A stretch of 13,643 bases of DNA from Mariprofundus sp. (GCA_021772845.1 JAJFLF010000060.1:1-13643); one strand, 5' to 3'. Counted from the first letter of the stretch, positions 6,237 through 13,643 are shown. Notes: generated by a model from the sequence alone, not told the origin. Numbers and translations are program-made.

Positions 6237-6350
6237 GATATTTTCTCCTATAGTTGTATGTAATAAATTTAAACCGAAAACCAAGAGCTTTTAACTCAGA
6301 TTTTTTCCCCGTGTAATTCGTAAGGCGACTTCTTAGCGAAGACTCTTTTC

Positions 6351-6543
6351 AGAGCCTTGGCTAAGCAGTCGCGCATTGCGATACTGCCAAGCCAAGCTCT
6401 TCGACCAGCTTTCTGATGTCCTCTACACGCCAGCACGTGGTGCGGGCACCCAGCTTAACTGACTGCGGAAAGCGTCCTTCTTTTACTCCACGCCACCAAG
6501 TGGACTTGCCTACTGGAATAATTTCTAGCACCTGCTTTAGTCG
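6351..6543. repeat. alpA direct repeat, copy 2
   Basis: Same 193-base unit as 3889-4081, in the same orientation, 2462 bases to the right. It carries most of the second AlpA gene and the 3' sequence AGAGCCTTGGCTAAG. Confidence 0.85.
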
Positions 6544-6588
6544 CAAAAACCCGATGACTGGGATAGTGATTTCTTTTTTATTTTTCAT
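6361..6588 (-). CDS. AlpA-family transcriptional regulator, copy 2
   Basis: A 75-residue paralogue of the regulator at 3914-4114. It shares the core FLRLKQVLEIIPVGKSTWW and the closing helix CWRVEDIRKLVEELGLAV; the recognition segment differs at a few positions (WWRGVKEGRFPQSV). The N-terminus is different (MKNKKEITIPVIG), and the C-terminus is longer because the stop lies a few codons further on. The ATG at 6588 follows GGAG with good spacing. It is divergent from the 252-residue gene at 6718, with about 130 bases between them that could hold both promoters. The AlpA family is a P4-type activator/excision regulator; which copy serves the island cannot be told. Confidence 0.88.
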   Translation of the reverse strand: MKNKKEITIPVIGFLRLKQVLEIIPVGKSTWWRGVKEGRFPQSVKLGARTTCWRVEDIRKLVEELGLAVSQCATA

Positions 6589-6717
6589 GTATTTCTCCGT
6601 TTTATTAGTTTAATGTATTGGCTGTTATCAACCGGTGTTTATATTGTAGTTGAAGTTGGGTTTGTTAGATATTTAAGGACTTAATAGTTCTATTTAAAAG
6701 TTTAAGGATTTATTACT

Positions 6718-7476
6718 ATGAAAACAGCCCAGAAATCTCCTCCCAGACACTTCCCGTATCAGCACCCGCGATTCAGTTTCAGAAAGAACGCAAAAGACAA
6801 GGAACCCTGGAAGAAGTCCCTCTATTACTGGTGGTGGGCATACCTGAGACATAACTCCGATTACATCGTGTGCTGCAACAACAGTGGATCAGGTAGCATG
6901 GCAGAGATCTATGCGGATTTTGGCGATGTCAGAGATAGTGATTTTGAGATGTGGTGGAAAACAGATAATCGAGGTGCCGAATTATTTGCTGAGCCCTTCG
7001 AAGAAGAAGCTGTGAGAATGATGAATCCCGGCGATCCAATGCCTGATGGCATCAATCAGCAGGCCATAGTATTTCCAACAAAGTTTCCAAAGAAATATAT
7101 TCTCAAGCAGTGCCAGCTATTATTGACACAATGGCATGCTCGAAAAAGAGGTGAAGTCCTGGCACGAAACAGTCAGGCTAAACACCAATTCAGTGGGCAG
7201 CCCAATATTAATGCACTAGCACTAACTCTATTGGTTTACGAAACCAGACTTGCCAACCCCGACATGAAACTATGGGAAATCGGGAACTACATCGCTCATT
7301 TGAACCTTCATACCATCACGCTTCCGTCTTCATTTGCCAAACATAAAATCAGTCCAAGCATGAGGAAAAATGAAATAGTCGATCATAAGAATCTTCTGGC
7401 GACAAATACGAGCCGCTACATAAAGGTGGCAAAAACTAAAATTACGGCAACTGGTAAAGGTCATTTTCCAAAATAA
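6718..7476 (+). CDS. 252-residue protein of unknown function, probably island-conserved
   Basis: The ATG at 6718 follows AAGGA with about 10 bases between. The N-terminal third is basic and aromatic, with the striking LYYWWWAYLRHN at about 35-46. The motif IYADFGDV follows at about 64-71, then FEMWW and AELFAEPF. The middle and C-terminal parts are helical and basic and end in a Lys-rich tail. There is no signal peptide and no membrane helix. I recall such YYWWW-plus-ADFGDV proteins as accompanying AlpA genes in proteobacterial islands, but have no name or function for them, and this recollection cannot be verified here. Basic composition is compatible with nucleic-acid binding. It converges with the mobilization operon. 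Confidence 0.75.
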   Translation: MKTAQKSPPRHFPYQHPRFSFRKNAKDKEPWKKSLYYWWWAYLRHNSDYIVCCNNSGSGSMAEIYADFGDVRDSDFEMWWKTDNRGAELFAEPFEEEAVRMMNPGDPMPDGINQQAIVFPTKFPKKYILKQCQLLLTQWHARKRGEVLARNSQAKHQFSGQPNINALALTLLVYETRLANPDMKLWEIGNYIAHLNLHTITLPSSFAKHKISPSMRKNEIVDHKNLLATNTSRYIKVAKTKITATGKGHFPK

Positions 7477-7525
7477 TTTTCCAGATGCACTTCCCTCTTA
7501 TTACGATAAATAGGTTTGAGAGCGT

Positions 7526-7870
7526 TTAGTAAATATCCAGCTCGATCTCAGCATCTTGCTCAGATTCATACTCCTGCTGAAGCTCCTGAAGCCTTTCATA
7601 CAGACTCTCCTGCACAATTTCATAGATAGCTGTCGCAATTTGGTTGGTGATCGTCGGAGTGCCATCAAAAGCTGGTGGCAGCTCATTCTCATGCAGCATC
7701 ACATCCATTGAGGACTGAGCAATTTTCGCCAGCTCGTAGGTATAAACCGGAACCGAGCTATCAGCTATTTCAGAGACCATATCTTCAGGATACTGCATAT
7801 CCGGTTCATCTTTGAAGCGTGCTTCCAGCTCTTCCAAAGCATCGGATTTTATCTGCTCGATTGTACTCAT
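7526..7870 (-). CDS. small acidic protein downstream of the MOBF relaxase
   Basis: A 114-residue protein started at the ATG at 7870, seven bases after AGGAG; a GTG six bases upstream is less well placed. It is strongly acidic and helical, with a C-terminal segment LYERLQELQQEYESEQDAE that looks like a coiled coil. No Cys, signal or membrane segment is seen and no family is recognised. It is the last gene of the minus-strand mobilization operon, 58 bases after the relaxase stop, and its ribosome binding site touches an 8-bp perfect hairpin. An accessory mobilization or anti-restriction-like (DNA-mimic) role would suit the acidity, but this is only a possibility. Confidence 0.75.
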   Translation of the reverse strand: MSTIEQIKSDALEELEARFKDEPDMQYPEDMVSEIADSSVPVYTYELAKIAQSSMDVMLHENELPPAFDGTPTITNQIATAIYEIVQESLYERLQELQQEYESEQDAEIELDIY

Positions 7871-7880
7871 AAGCACTCTC

Positions 7881-7900
7881 CTGTGAGCTGTTGCTCACAG
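7881..7900. repeat. perfect 8-bp hairpin at the ribosome binding site of the small acidic gene
   Basis: CTGTGAGC, loop TGTT, GCTCACAG. On the mRNA (minus strand) the second arm ends two bases before the GGAG that serves the ATG at 7870. No T-run follows, so it is more likely a translational control or mRNA-processing hairpin than a terminator. Confidence 0.6.
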
Positions 7901-7928
7901 ATATAAATAGGCTCATGTGTGCCGAACT

Positions 7929-10358
7929 TTACGACATTTCCAAACTCAATAAATCCAATGCAGTTTCTTTCCGATGAGATATTCCCATTTGCTTGCTCAG
8001 CTCTTCGAAAGCTAAATCACCAAGTGTTTCTTGATCAGCATAAATTTTTGTCTGCTGCTTGGCTCGAGTGATCTGCACATAGCCCATCTCTTTGGAGATC
8101 ATTTTCCCGGATGAGAATATATAAGCACGGCTCACAGATTGTCCTTGAGACTTGTGTGTTGAAATAGCGTAGGCATGTTTGAAGTAACCGTACTCTTCAG
8201 TGCGGACTGAAATCACCTCACCATTTGCAAGCTGAGCTTGATAACAATCACCCGACACATTCAGAACTGTTGCTTGGATACCATTTTTCACGCCAAGGCG
8301 AATATCATTTTTTGTAAACATAATCCGGTCTCTTTCAGCAATGCTGATATCACCATATTCACTCATGTACTCTTTTTCATCGCCAAGCTCTCCAGTCTTT
8401 TTAAGCTGGACTCGGGCCAAGTCGTTGAGTTCACGACACTCGTAGTTCGTACTGGCAAGGATGATGCCGTTATCTCTGGATTTCAGCCTATCCATATTCC
8501 AGTCGCTGATGAGTTTATCCTGACTATCCAGCGCATCATCTGAAATAGATAACAAACCTCGCTGAGCATAATTCAGTAATGCTTCAGATATCCTGCCGCC
8601 CCTAAAATCTGATACAGCCTTCTTATCATCATCACTCTGCTGCCTCCTGTTCTCTGATAATTCTGTAAAGCCGATTGATTGCTGAAGATTGCGAAAAAAG
8701 CTCAAGCCGATTGCTTCAAGCTGATGCGTGTCACCAACAAATATAAGTTTCGCTCCGTTGGCTTTCATCATCAACTGATGAATAAGCCTGCTGTCTGCCG
8801 TGCCAGCTTCATCAATGATGACCACACTCTTTTCATTGAGCTCTTTGAAGCCATTATCGATATCAATGAGTAATCGATGAATCGTTCCAGACTGGATGCC
8901 AGATCCTTCTTGCAGGTTTTGCGCTGCAACAGCTGACAATGCACAACCAAGCACATTGTATCCGCTGGCATGGTACGCATCTTTCACCGCTCCAAGCGAA
9001 TAGCTCTTACCAGACCCAGCCGAACCTTGAACAGCAATTACACCATCAGACTTGCAGCAATAACGAAGCATCTTCTCTTGCTCCCCTGATAAAGATCGAG
9101 ATTGAATCGCCTTATCCACTGCATTTACTTTCACGACATGACTATGCTCGGACTGCCTGCTCTTGGCATAATTTTGAACACCCTTCTCAATGGCCAAAAC
9201 CTCTTGTGTTGTGAAGCGGTGCTCACCATTAGCATCCGCACCTAGGTTTATTAGCTCAGGTGATTGACGCACCTGCTGGAAACGCTCTTCAATGATTTCA
9301 GCACTACCATCCACTATTGAGACCAGAGCAATGGACTTGTGCAGCTCAATTTCATCAAAAGTAGATTGCTGAGCTGTAATTTGTTCCAGCGTTTTCTGTA
9401 CCGACCAAGGCTCAGGCTTTTCCTGTGCCCTGGTGGTGCGGATGCTTTCCAGCTCAACCCCCATCTCCGCCGCCTCTTTTTGCCATATTTTGAATAGTTC
9501 ATCTCGCTTGGTTTTAGTTTTCTTGCCGCGTGAACTCAGCGCTGCAAGATCTCTCCTCTTGTGGGCGTTGGTTGGATAATCCAGTTTCAAATCGTTTTCA
9601 GCTTTGAGAAGCTCACTTCGTCTTCCTGACCAAGCTTTTTTTAAACTTTCATCTACACCAGAGACTTTAAAACCATTCTTTTCCAATTCGACTGAATAGC
9701 CCAAGTCTTTTAGTGCGTTCGCCAGCTCTGCGGAATGAATAGCCGAGGCACTCATTTGATGACGGTAAAAATCACATTGAATAGTTCGCACCACACTATC
9801 ATCACAACGAACCATGTTTGGAATAACGCAGTGAGTATGAAGATGAACAGAAGGTCGCGTCTCATTCTTAGCCCGTCGTGCTGTGGAATGCTCAAATGTA
9901 GCTGCAACCAGTCGTTTTACTTGAATACGCTCTTTGCCACCTTTTCCTGTTCGTGAGTAAGTCGCATTGTTCTGAATATATTCTAAAGATTTCTCAACAG
10001 CATTTTGCTGCGCTTGCTGAATAAGCTTCCGCTCACCGTCATCAGCAAGGGCAAATAATATAGACACATCCTTACCGCAGTTGAAAGTCAGGTCATAAGC
10101 ATTTTTCCGATGCTTGGTTCCTTTCACCAACACCTTCCCATCTTGGTCTTCACCATTAAACAAGTGTTTGAGTGTTTCCAATTCAGGCTCTTTGTTTGCT
10201 AATCCAAAGTCAGCTAACCCAGCACCTATAAATTTCCCTTTCGGCTCGCCCAGATCCGGTTGGCTATCAAGATACTGAGCATAATAATCAGCACCATTCA
10301 TTTCTTTTTTGCCAGACTTTGTTCGCTTCATCCCACCAATCTGGGTAATGCACATCAT
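7929..10358 (-). CDS. trwC-like: MOBF relaxase-helicase (TrwC/TraI type)
   Basis: Conjugative relaxase of 809 residues that would nick oriT, stay covalently bound to the 5' end and unwind the strand. Residues about 1-290 form the relaxase domain. Candidate catalytic tyrosines are Y25, Y26 and Y29 (ADYYAQYL). The HUH metal triad is H172, H174 and H176 in VHLHTHCVIPN. A long linker leads to a RecD-like helicase domain: Walker A QGSAGSGKS at 444-452, Walker B VVIIDEA at 512-518, motif III GDTHQL at 542-547 and motif VI YVQITRAK at 760-767. It is shorter than TrwC (about 966) and much shorter than F TraI, but all motifs are present. The start overlaps the coupling-protein stop (ATGA), so translation is coupled; a second Met follows directly. 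Confidence 0.93.
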   Translation of the reverse strand: MMCITQIGGMKRTKSGKKEMNGADYYAQYLDSQPDLGEPKGKFIGAGLADFGLANKEPELETLKHLFNGEDQDGKVLVKGTKHRKNAYDLTFNCGKDVSILFALADDGERKLIQQAQQNAVEKSLEYIQNNATYSRTGKGGKERIQVKRLVAATFEHSTARRAKNETRPSVHLHTHCVIPNMVRCDDSVVRTIQCDFYRHQMSASAIHSAELANALKDLGYSVELEKNGFKVSGVDESLKKAWSGRRSELLKAENDLKLDYPTNAHKRRDLAALSSRGKKTKTKRDELFKIWQKEAAEMGVELESIRTTRAQEKPEPWSVQKTLEQITAQQSTFDEIELHKSIALVSIVDGSAEIIEERFQQVRQSPELINLGADANGEHRFTTQEVLAIEKGVQNYAKSRQSEHSHVVKVNAVDKAIQSRSLSGEQEKMLRYCCKSDGVIAVQGSAGSGKSYSLGAVKDAYHASGYNVLGCALSAVAAQNLQEGSGIQSGTIHRLLIDIDNGFKELNEKSVVIIDEAGTADSRLIHQLMMKANGAKLIFVGDTHQLEAIGLSFFRNLQQSIGFTELSENRRQQSDDDKKAVSDFRGGRISEALLNYAQRGLLSISDDALDSQDKLISDWNMDRLKSRDNGIILASTNYECRELNDLARVQLKKTGELGDEKEYMSEYGDISIAERDRIMFTKNDIRLGVKNGIQATVLNVSGDCYQAQLANGEVISVRTEEYGYFKHAYAISTHKSQGQSVSRAYIFSSGKMISKEMGYVQITRAKQQTKIYADQETLGDLAFEELSKQMGISHRKETALDLLSLEMS

Positions 10359-12217
10359 AAAAGATCACCATCAAGCTCAGACATCTCCACATCATCCAAG
10401 TTTGAGAAATCATCCATCTCTGTTGTTGGCTTACTAAGTTTTCCTTCATTGGGAAATGGTTTTGCTTTGAATGCTTTCTGTTCAGTTTGTTGCTGTTCAA
10501 TTATTTTGATTTCAGTTTTCCAATCGATGGGGTCATCAATCTCGGCAGTCATTTTTATTTTTAAGAAATTCCATTGAAGTTGAGCGATAGGAAACCCCGA
10601 AATATATAACCACGCTGGAACGCCGCCTTTTTCGGTTGGATCGGGTAAATTCATAATGGAGCTGTTGAGCATCGTGGGCTCAACTTTTTCAATCCATTGT
10701 GTATCCCACTCCATTTTGTCTTTGCCACTATCATCAAGGCTCTTTATTAATCGAACATCGGCTCTGATAATCCTGCGGTCTCCACCCATATCTGCTGCCA
10801 AGGCCGATGCGGTATCAGCATCCGAAACGCGACAGATAATTCGTGTCGCAAATTGAGAGAAGATCGTTTGAGCAATATCATTACCATACTTTTCACGCAT
10901 CGAGCTGAAGTTCTGAATTCCGCACATGAATCTGAAACCTTTTGAGCGTGATGCGACCAAGCATTCTTCCAGTCTCGGAATTGATGGAAGTGTTGCCAAC
11001 TCATCAATAACTGCCCAAACCCTGCGTTTTTTACTATCTTTCAAAGATAATACTTCGCCAAAGAGTTGATTAAAGATGATATACAAAAGCCAGTTTGATA
11101 CGGCTGATAAATCAGGGTAATTTCTTAAGATAATGATACGATTTTCTGAACTTTCATCTTGAAGCCATTCCCGAACGGAGAAACCAGATGATGGATTGCC
11201 CCATGCCTTGCCAAGTATGTCAAATATCCAAGCGCCAGAACGGACTGTGCTCATCACTGAGTTTGCTCCACGGTCATCTTTTGGTTTATCAATTGTATTC
11301 GATGCGCCGTGCCCGATTGATTTTAATTGATATGCTAATTCCTGCCTGTCTTGATTAAGAAGATCTGAGACATCTTGAAAGCCCCAGATAAGTGGTTTGG
11401 TTGCTATGAGGTATTCAATGACGCCTGATAGAACATCGCGCGCATTGTCGCCCCACACAGGTTCAGATGTTGCTTTGATGATGGTTTGAGCCAGCTCTCT
11501 TGCCAACAAGGGATTGTGAATGTCATTAGCAATATACCAAGCCTTTGATCGCGTATCAGCAAAGCCAATAAGTGAGACCTCTTCACGACCCAGCAACCAG
11601 CCTGTCATATCACCTTTATAATCGTAGATGACAGCTCTGTCGCCACGTTCAAGGATAGATTGGATAGCGTGAAGCATTGAAGCTGTTTTTCCTGAACCAA
11701 CTGAACCGAGATACAATAAGTGTTTAGTCTCCAGCTCATAAGGTAGAGAGAACCTTCCGCCAACCCCTTTGTAAATATTTATGCCGCGCTTCTTCCAGAC
11801 ACCAACTTTTTCTCTTAAAGCTTTAATACCAGCCTTGGCTTGTTCATAAACTTCAACGCCATCTTTGATATAGATCCAACTCATTCTATCTGGGCGTTTT
11901 ATCCAAGGTAGGGTTGCCAGAACCGCTCCGATTAGCCCAACTGATAATGAGAAGAGAATGTGTTTCTGCAGTGGCTCTATCAGCTTGCTTGCTTCCAATA
12001 CTTGGAAATATCTACCAAGACTTCCTTCGCCATGCCAAATTTTATTCATATAACCAAGATGACTAAAAAGTGCTTTAAGAGTTGCACTATCCCAAAAGAG
12101 AACAAAGGCAGCAATACTCACCAGCACAAAGCCAAGCAAAGCTACAGCAATAAGATATTTACTTCTGATGCTAATGTATCTTCTGAGCTTTCGCTCAGGA
12201 TCATTCCACATCATCAT
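10355..12217 (-). CDS. trwB-like: type IV coupling protein (TrwB/TraD type)
   Basis: DNA-pumping ATPase of the inner membrane that links the relaxosome to a T4SS. Three ATGs start the likely protein at 12217 (620 residues), preceded by GGTGG inside the end of the upstream gene. A longer frame to 12316 has no site and would overlap the accessory gene by over 100 bases. Two membrane helices are visible at about 19-42 and 86-104 with a periplasmic loop between, as in TrwB. Walker A is GSVGSGKT at 171-178. Walker B is VIDELATLPS at 403-412. RSKGFRFMCGIQNFS at 424-438 belongs to the conserved RecA-like core. The C-terminal tail (590-620) is acidic, as in coupling proteins that bind the relaxosome. 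The gene overlaps its neighbours at both ends. Confidence 0.94.
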   Translation of the reverse strand: MMMWNDPERKLRRYISIRSKYLIAVALLGFVLVSIAAFVLFWDSATLKALFSHLGYMNKIWHGEGSLGRYFQVLEASKLIEPLQKHILFSLSVGLIGAVLATLPWIKRPDRMSWIYIKDGVEVYEQAKAGIKALREKVGVWKKRGINIYKGVGGRFSLPYELETKHLLYLGSVGSGKTASMLHAIQSILERGDRAVIYDYKGDMTGWLLGREEVSLIGFADTRSKAWYIANDIHNPLLARELAQTIIKATSEPVWGDNARDVLSGVIEYLIATKPLIWGFQDVSDLLNQDRQELAYQLKSIGHGASNTIDKPKDDRGANSVMSTVRSGAWIFDILGKAWGNPSSGFSVREWLQDESSENRIIILRNYPDLSAVSNWLLYIIFNQLFGEVLSLKDSKKRRVWAVIDELATLPSIPRLEECLVASRSKGFRFMCGIQNFSSMREKYGNDIAQTIFSQFATRIICRVSDADTASALAADMGGDRRIIRADVRLIKSLDDSGKDKMEWDTQWIEKVEPTMLNSSIMNLPDPTEKGGVPAWLYISGFPIAQLQWNFLKIKMTAEIDDPIDWKTEIKIIEQQQTEQKAFKAKPFPNEGKLSKPTTEMDDFSNLDDVEMSELDGDLL

Positions 12218-12437
12218 TTGCCACCAATTGATCAATAATAAGACTGTGAGATTTCTTGATGATTTTTTCAAGATGATTAATACGCTCAAATATTTCTTCT
12301 TCTCGCTTTGCCGCACTGACTTTATCGCGAACTGTTTGAGCTAAAGACTGTCCACGTTCATCCGTTTCCTTCTCGATCCAATCAAAAATATTCTCACTAA
12401 ATATTGTATTAATACGTGTGTTTCTGCGTGTTGCCAT
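12201..12437 (-). CDS. trwA-like: ribbon-helix-helix relaxosome accessory protein (TrwA type)
   Basis: A 78-residue protein behind a perfect AAGGAG. The first 45 residues suit a ribbon-helix-helix fold: the basic beta strand RRNTRINTIFS, then two helices (IFDWIEKETDERG and LAQTVRDKVSAA). Residues 47-72 are a coiled coil (IFERINHLEKIIKKSHSLII). In R388 the TrwA protein binds oriT, represses the trw promoter and stimulates TrwC; the gene order here is identical. Its stop overlaps the start of the coupling-protein gene by 17 bases. It most likely binds the palindromes immediately upstream. Confidence 0.85.
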   Translation of the reverse strand: MATRRNTRINTIFSENIFDWIEKETDERGQSLAQTVRDKVSAAKREEEIFERINHLEKIIKKSHSLIIDQLVANDDVE

Positions 12438-12523
12438 AGATTTATCTCCTTAGACACACTAATTAAGTGTGGTATAGAGACCTATAGGTAATGAAATGAG
12501 AAATATGAGGAACGGACAAGGAA
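12438..12523. promoter_or_regulatory. oriT: probable oriT and promoter/operator region of the mobilization operon
   Basis: The short gap between the divergent RHH accessory and HUH genes is full of symmetry. CACACT, AATTA, AGTGTG lies at 12455-12471, and the perfect palindrome ACCTATAGGT at 12480-12489. GGTATAGAGACC lies between them. On the minus strand the segment GTCTCTATACC has some likeness to the R388 nic core (GTCT/ATAG), and AGTGTGGT has some likeness to the F nic region. In R388 oriT lies directly upstream of trwA, as here. The precise nick position cannot be decided from sequence alone. The inverted repeat overlapping the operon leader could also be an RHH autorepression site. Confidence 0.5.
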
Positions 12524-13129
12524 TTGCAGTATGTTCACAAAAAAAGTGTTGAAGCAATTGAGTTTCTTAACGGTTTCGGAACAGCAAAGACACACCATCG
12601 GTGCGAGGGGTGTATATATCCATCCCGCAACATCAAGAATGGAGCACGCATCCGCGAGTTTATGCAGAAGTACCAATACCTGACAGGGGGCCGAAGAGCT
12701 CGGCGCGGTGACCTGAGGGTGATGACCTCTTTCAAAGGCAAACCAGCCAAGGAGGCCTTGAAGATCGTGCGCGGATTCATTAGCGAAAACTTCCCCGGCC
12801 TACTCTCGGCCTTTAGTGTGCATGTAAAGCCCACAAAGGCAGGAGCAGGGTGGCATGCACACATCCTGCTGAACCCAAGGATCAACCTTGATAAGGTGAG
12901 CGCCGACTCAATTACCGGCACGGTTTCTAAAGGCGGGGTGCTCGATCTACGCAAAGCAGACATTAAAAAGCTGAATAGTAGCTATGATAGACTTGTCGAG
13001 AAGCATGACCTTAATAAGGTTGGAAAAAATATCTCCAAACCGAAACAGAAAAGAATGAACAAGCCAATAAACAAGGCTTATCCAACTCCATCATTACCCT
13101 CCAGCCCATCTTCCACCTACAGAAAATAG
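12524..13129 (+). CDS. small HUH relaxase-like protein
   Basis: Up to 201 residues if the TTG at 12524 is used. The first in-frame ATG is at 12662 (M47) and the frame is closed at 12506, so the N-terminus is uncertain. Similarity to the pseudogene at 4147 starts near Y50. Candidate nucleophiles are Y50 and Y52 in KYQYLTGG, followed by basic RRARRGDLRV. Residues 65-117 follow the pattern of MobA/VirD2-type relaxase domains: VMTSFKG, a helix ending ENFPG, AFSVHVKP, then GWHAHILLN. In that last segment H111 and H113 with N117 give HUHxxxN. LDLRKADIKKLNSSYDRLVEKHDL resembles the following relaxase helix. The C-terminal 35 residues are basic and low-complexity. No helicase or primase domain follows. 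An Inovirus Gp2/YfjJ-like replication protein is the alternative. It is divergent from the MOBF operon across the probable oriT. Confidence 0.75.
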   Translation: MQYVHKKSVEAIEFLNGFGTAKTHHRCEGCIYPSRNIKNGARIREFMQKYQYLTGGRRARRGDLRVMTSFKGKPAKEALKIVRGFISENFPGLLSAFSVHVKPTKAGAGWHAHILLNPRINLDKVSADSITGTVSKGGVLDLRKADIKKLNSSYDRLVEKHDLNKVGKNISKPKQKRMNKPINKAYPTPSLPSSPSSTYRK

Positions 13130-13139
13130 GTGCGAATGA

Positions 13140-13643
13140 TTAGATGATCAGGTCTGCAAATCGATCAAACAGGTAATCTGCATCCTGTGGGCCAGGACTG
13201 GCTTCCGGATGATATTGCACGGAGAAGATCGGCCTATCTTTCACCTTCAAGCCTTCAACCGTACCATCAAAGAGAGAGCGATGGGTAATTTCTACATGCT
13301 CAGGAATCTGTTCATCTGACACTGCAAAACCATGGTTCTGGCTAGTAATTTCAATTTTCCCGGTTGTTTCATCTTTAACCGGGTGGTTACCACCACGATG
13401 ACCGAATTTCAGTTTAAAGGTAGAGAGACCTAAAGCCTGACTGAGCAACTGATGCCCCATACAGATACCAAATATAGGCGTATCGGCATCAAGCAGTTCA
13501 CGAATGGTATCAACGGCATAAGAGACAGCTGCCGGATCGCCAGGCCCATTAGAGAGAAAAATGCCATCCGGATTCATGGCTTATACATCTGCAGCAGATG
13601 TTGAAGCTGGAACGATTGTAACCTTCAAACCCCGGTCTGAAAG
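13140..13643 (-). pseudogene. carA: 3' part of carA with an in-frame stop, carbamoyl-phosphate synthase small subunit
   Basis: The glutamine amidotransferase half of CarA, which releases ammonia from glutamine for carbamoyl phosphate made by CarB. The stretch from the internal Met at 13577 (MNPDGIFLSNGPGDP) to the stop at 13140 gives 145 residues. It carries the catalytic Cys in GICMGHQLL and the His/Glu pair in QYHPEASPGP. Upstream the frame continues as a normal CarA (LKVTIVPASTSAADV), but then has TAA at 13581-13583 where E. coli CarA has Leu, before AMNPDG. This looks like a single TTA or TTG to TAA change or a sequencing error. carB does not follow; instead the HUH gene ends 10 bases from the carA stop. 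The 5' part lies beyond the window. Confidence 0.85.

Noticed and set aside
12535..12963. Minus-strand 142-codon frame opposite the HUH gene
   Set aside because: Antisense shadow; the plus strand has motif and paralogue support over the same bases.
13130..13142. Right att site at the carA stop
   Set aside because: No copy of the tRNA-Lys 3' half is found near 13130, so the junction with carA cannot be called the second end of the same integration event.
1..13643. CRISPR array or insertion sequence
   Set aside because: No regularly spaced repeats and no DDE transposase or terminal inverted repeats were seen; the only recombinase is the tyrosine integrase.

Overview
The window reads as gammaproteobacterial chromosome, probably of a marine or Oceanospirillales-like bacterium, interrupted by an integrative mobilizable island. 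The taxonomic call is an inference. It rests on the style of the carA fragment, the tRNA-Lys(CUU) sequence and the plasmid-type mobilization genes. No genus can be named.

Left flank (1-1812): the C-terminal part of a large cytosolic protein ends at 570 and is followed by a long imperfect hairpin. A small minus-strand STAS/SpoIIAA-like gene (714-1082) has its own terminator. Two very short membrane-protein ORFs follow on the minus strand (42 and 38 codons), separated by a clear terminator, with a CRP-like site upstream. A minus-strand terminator then lies just 3' of a tRNA fragment.

Island (from about 1858): a 46-bp 3' half of tRNA-Lys(CUU) stops being tRNA-like exactly at the anticodon loop. 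Next to it is a P4-type tyrosine integrase, so 1813-1858 is the scar of tRNA integration. The next section (3434-7476) is accessory. It holds an unknown 137-aa protein, two AlpA-type regulators whose genes form a direct repeat, a frameshifted HUH relaxase-like pseudogene, a secreted 317-aa protein, a Sel1-repeat protein and a 252-aa conserved-looking unknown. The right part (7526-12437, minus strand) is a mobilization operon in the order RHH accessory protein, coupling ATPase, MOBF relaxase-helicase. This is the order of trwA-trwB-trwC in plasmid R388. A further small gene lies downstream, and a probable oriT/operator region (12438-12523) lies upstream. Divergent from this operon is a second small HUH relaxase-like gene (12524-13129), the intact paralogue of the pseudogene. 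No type IV secretion channel genes are present, so transfer would need a helper element.

Right end (13140-13643): the 3' part of carA (minus strand) starts only 10 bases after the HUH gene. It keeps its catalytic triad but has an in-frame TAA, and the gene that would follow it (normally carB) is replaced by the island. No intact tRNA-Lys and no second att copy is visible, so the true right end of the element is either outside the window or rearranged.

How the parts would work together: the integrase excises or inserts the island, AlpA proteins probably switch excision or cargo expression, and the RHH protein plus MOBF relaxase nick oriT. The coupling protein then docks the DNA onto a helper T4SS. 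The role of the extra HUH protein is the main open question.
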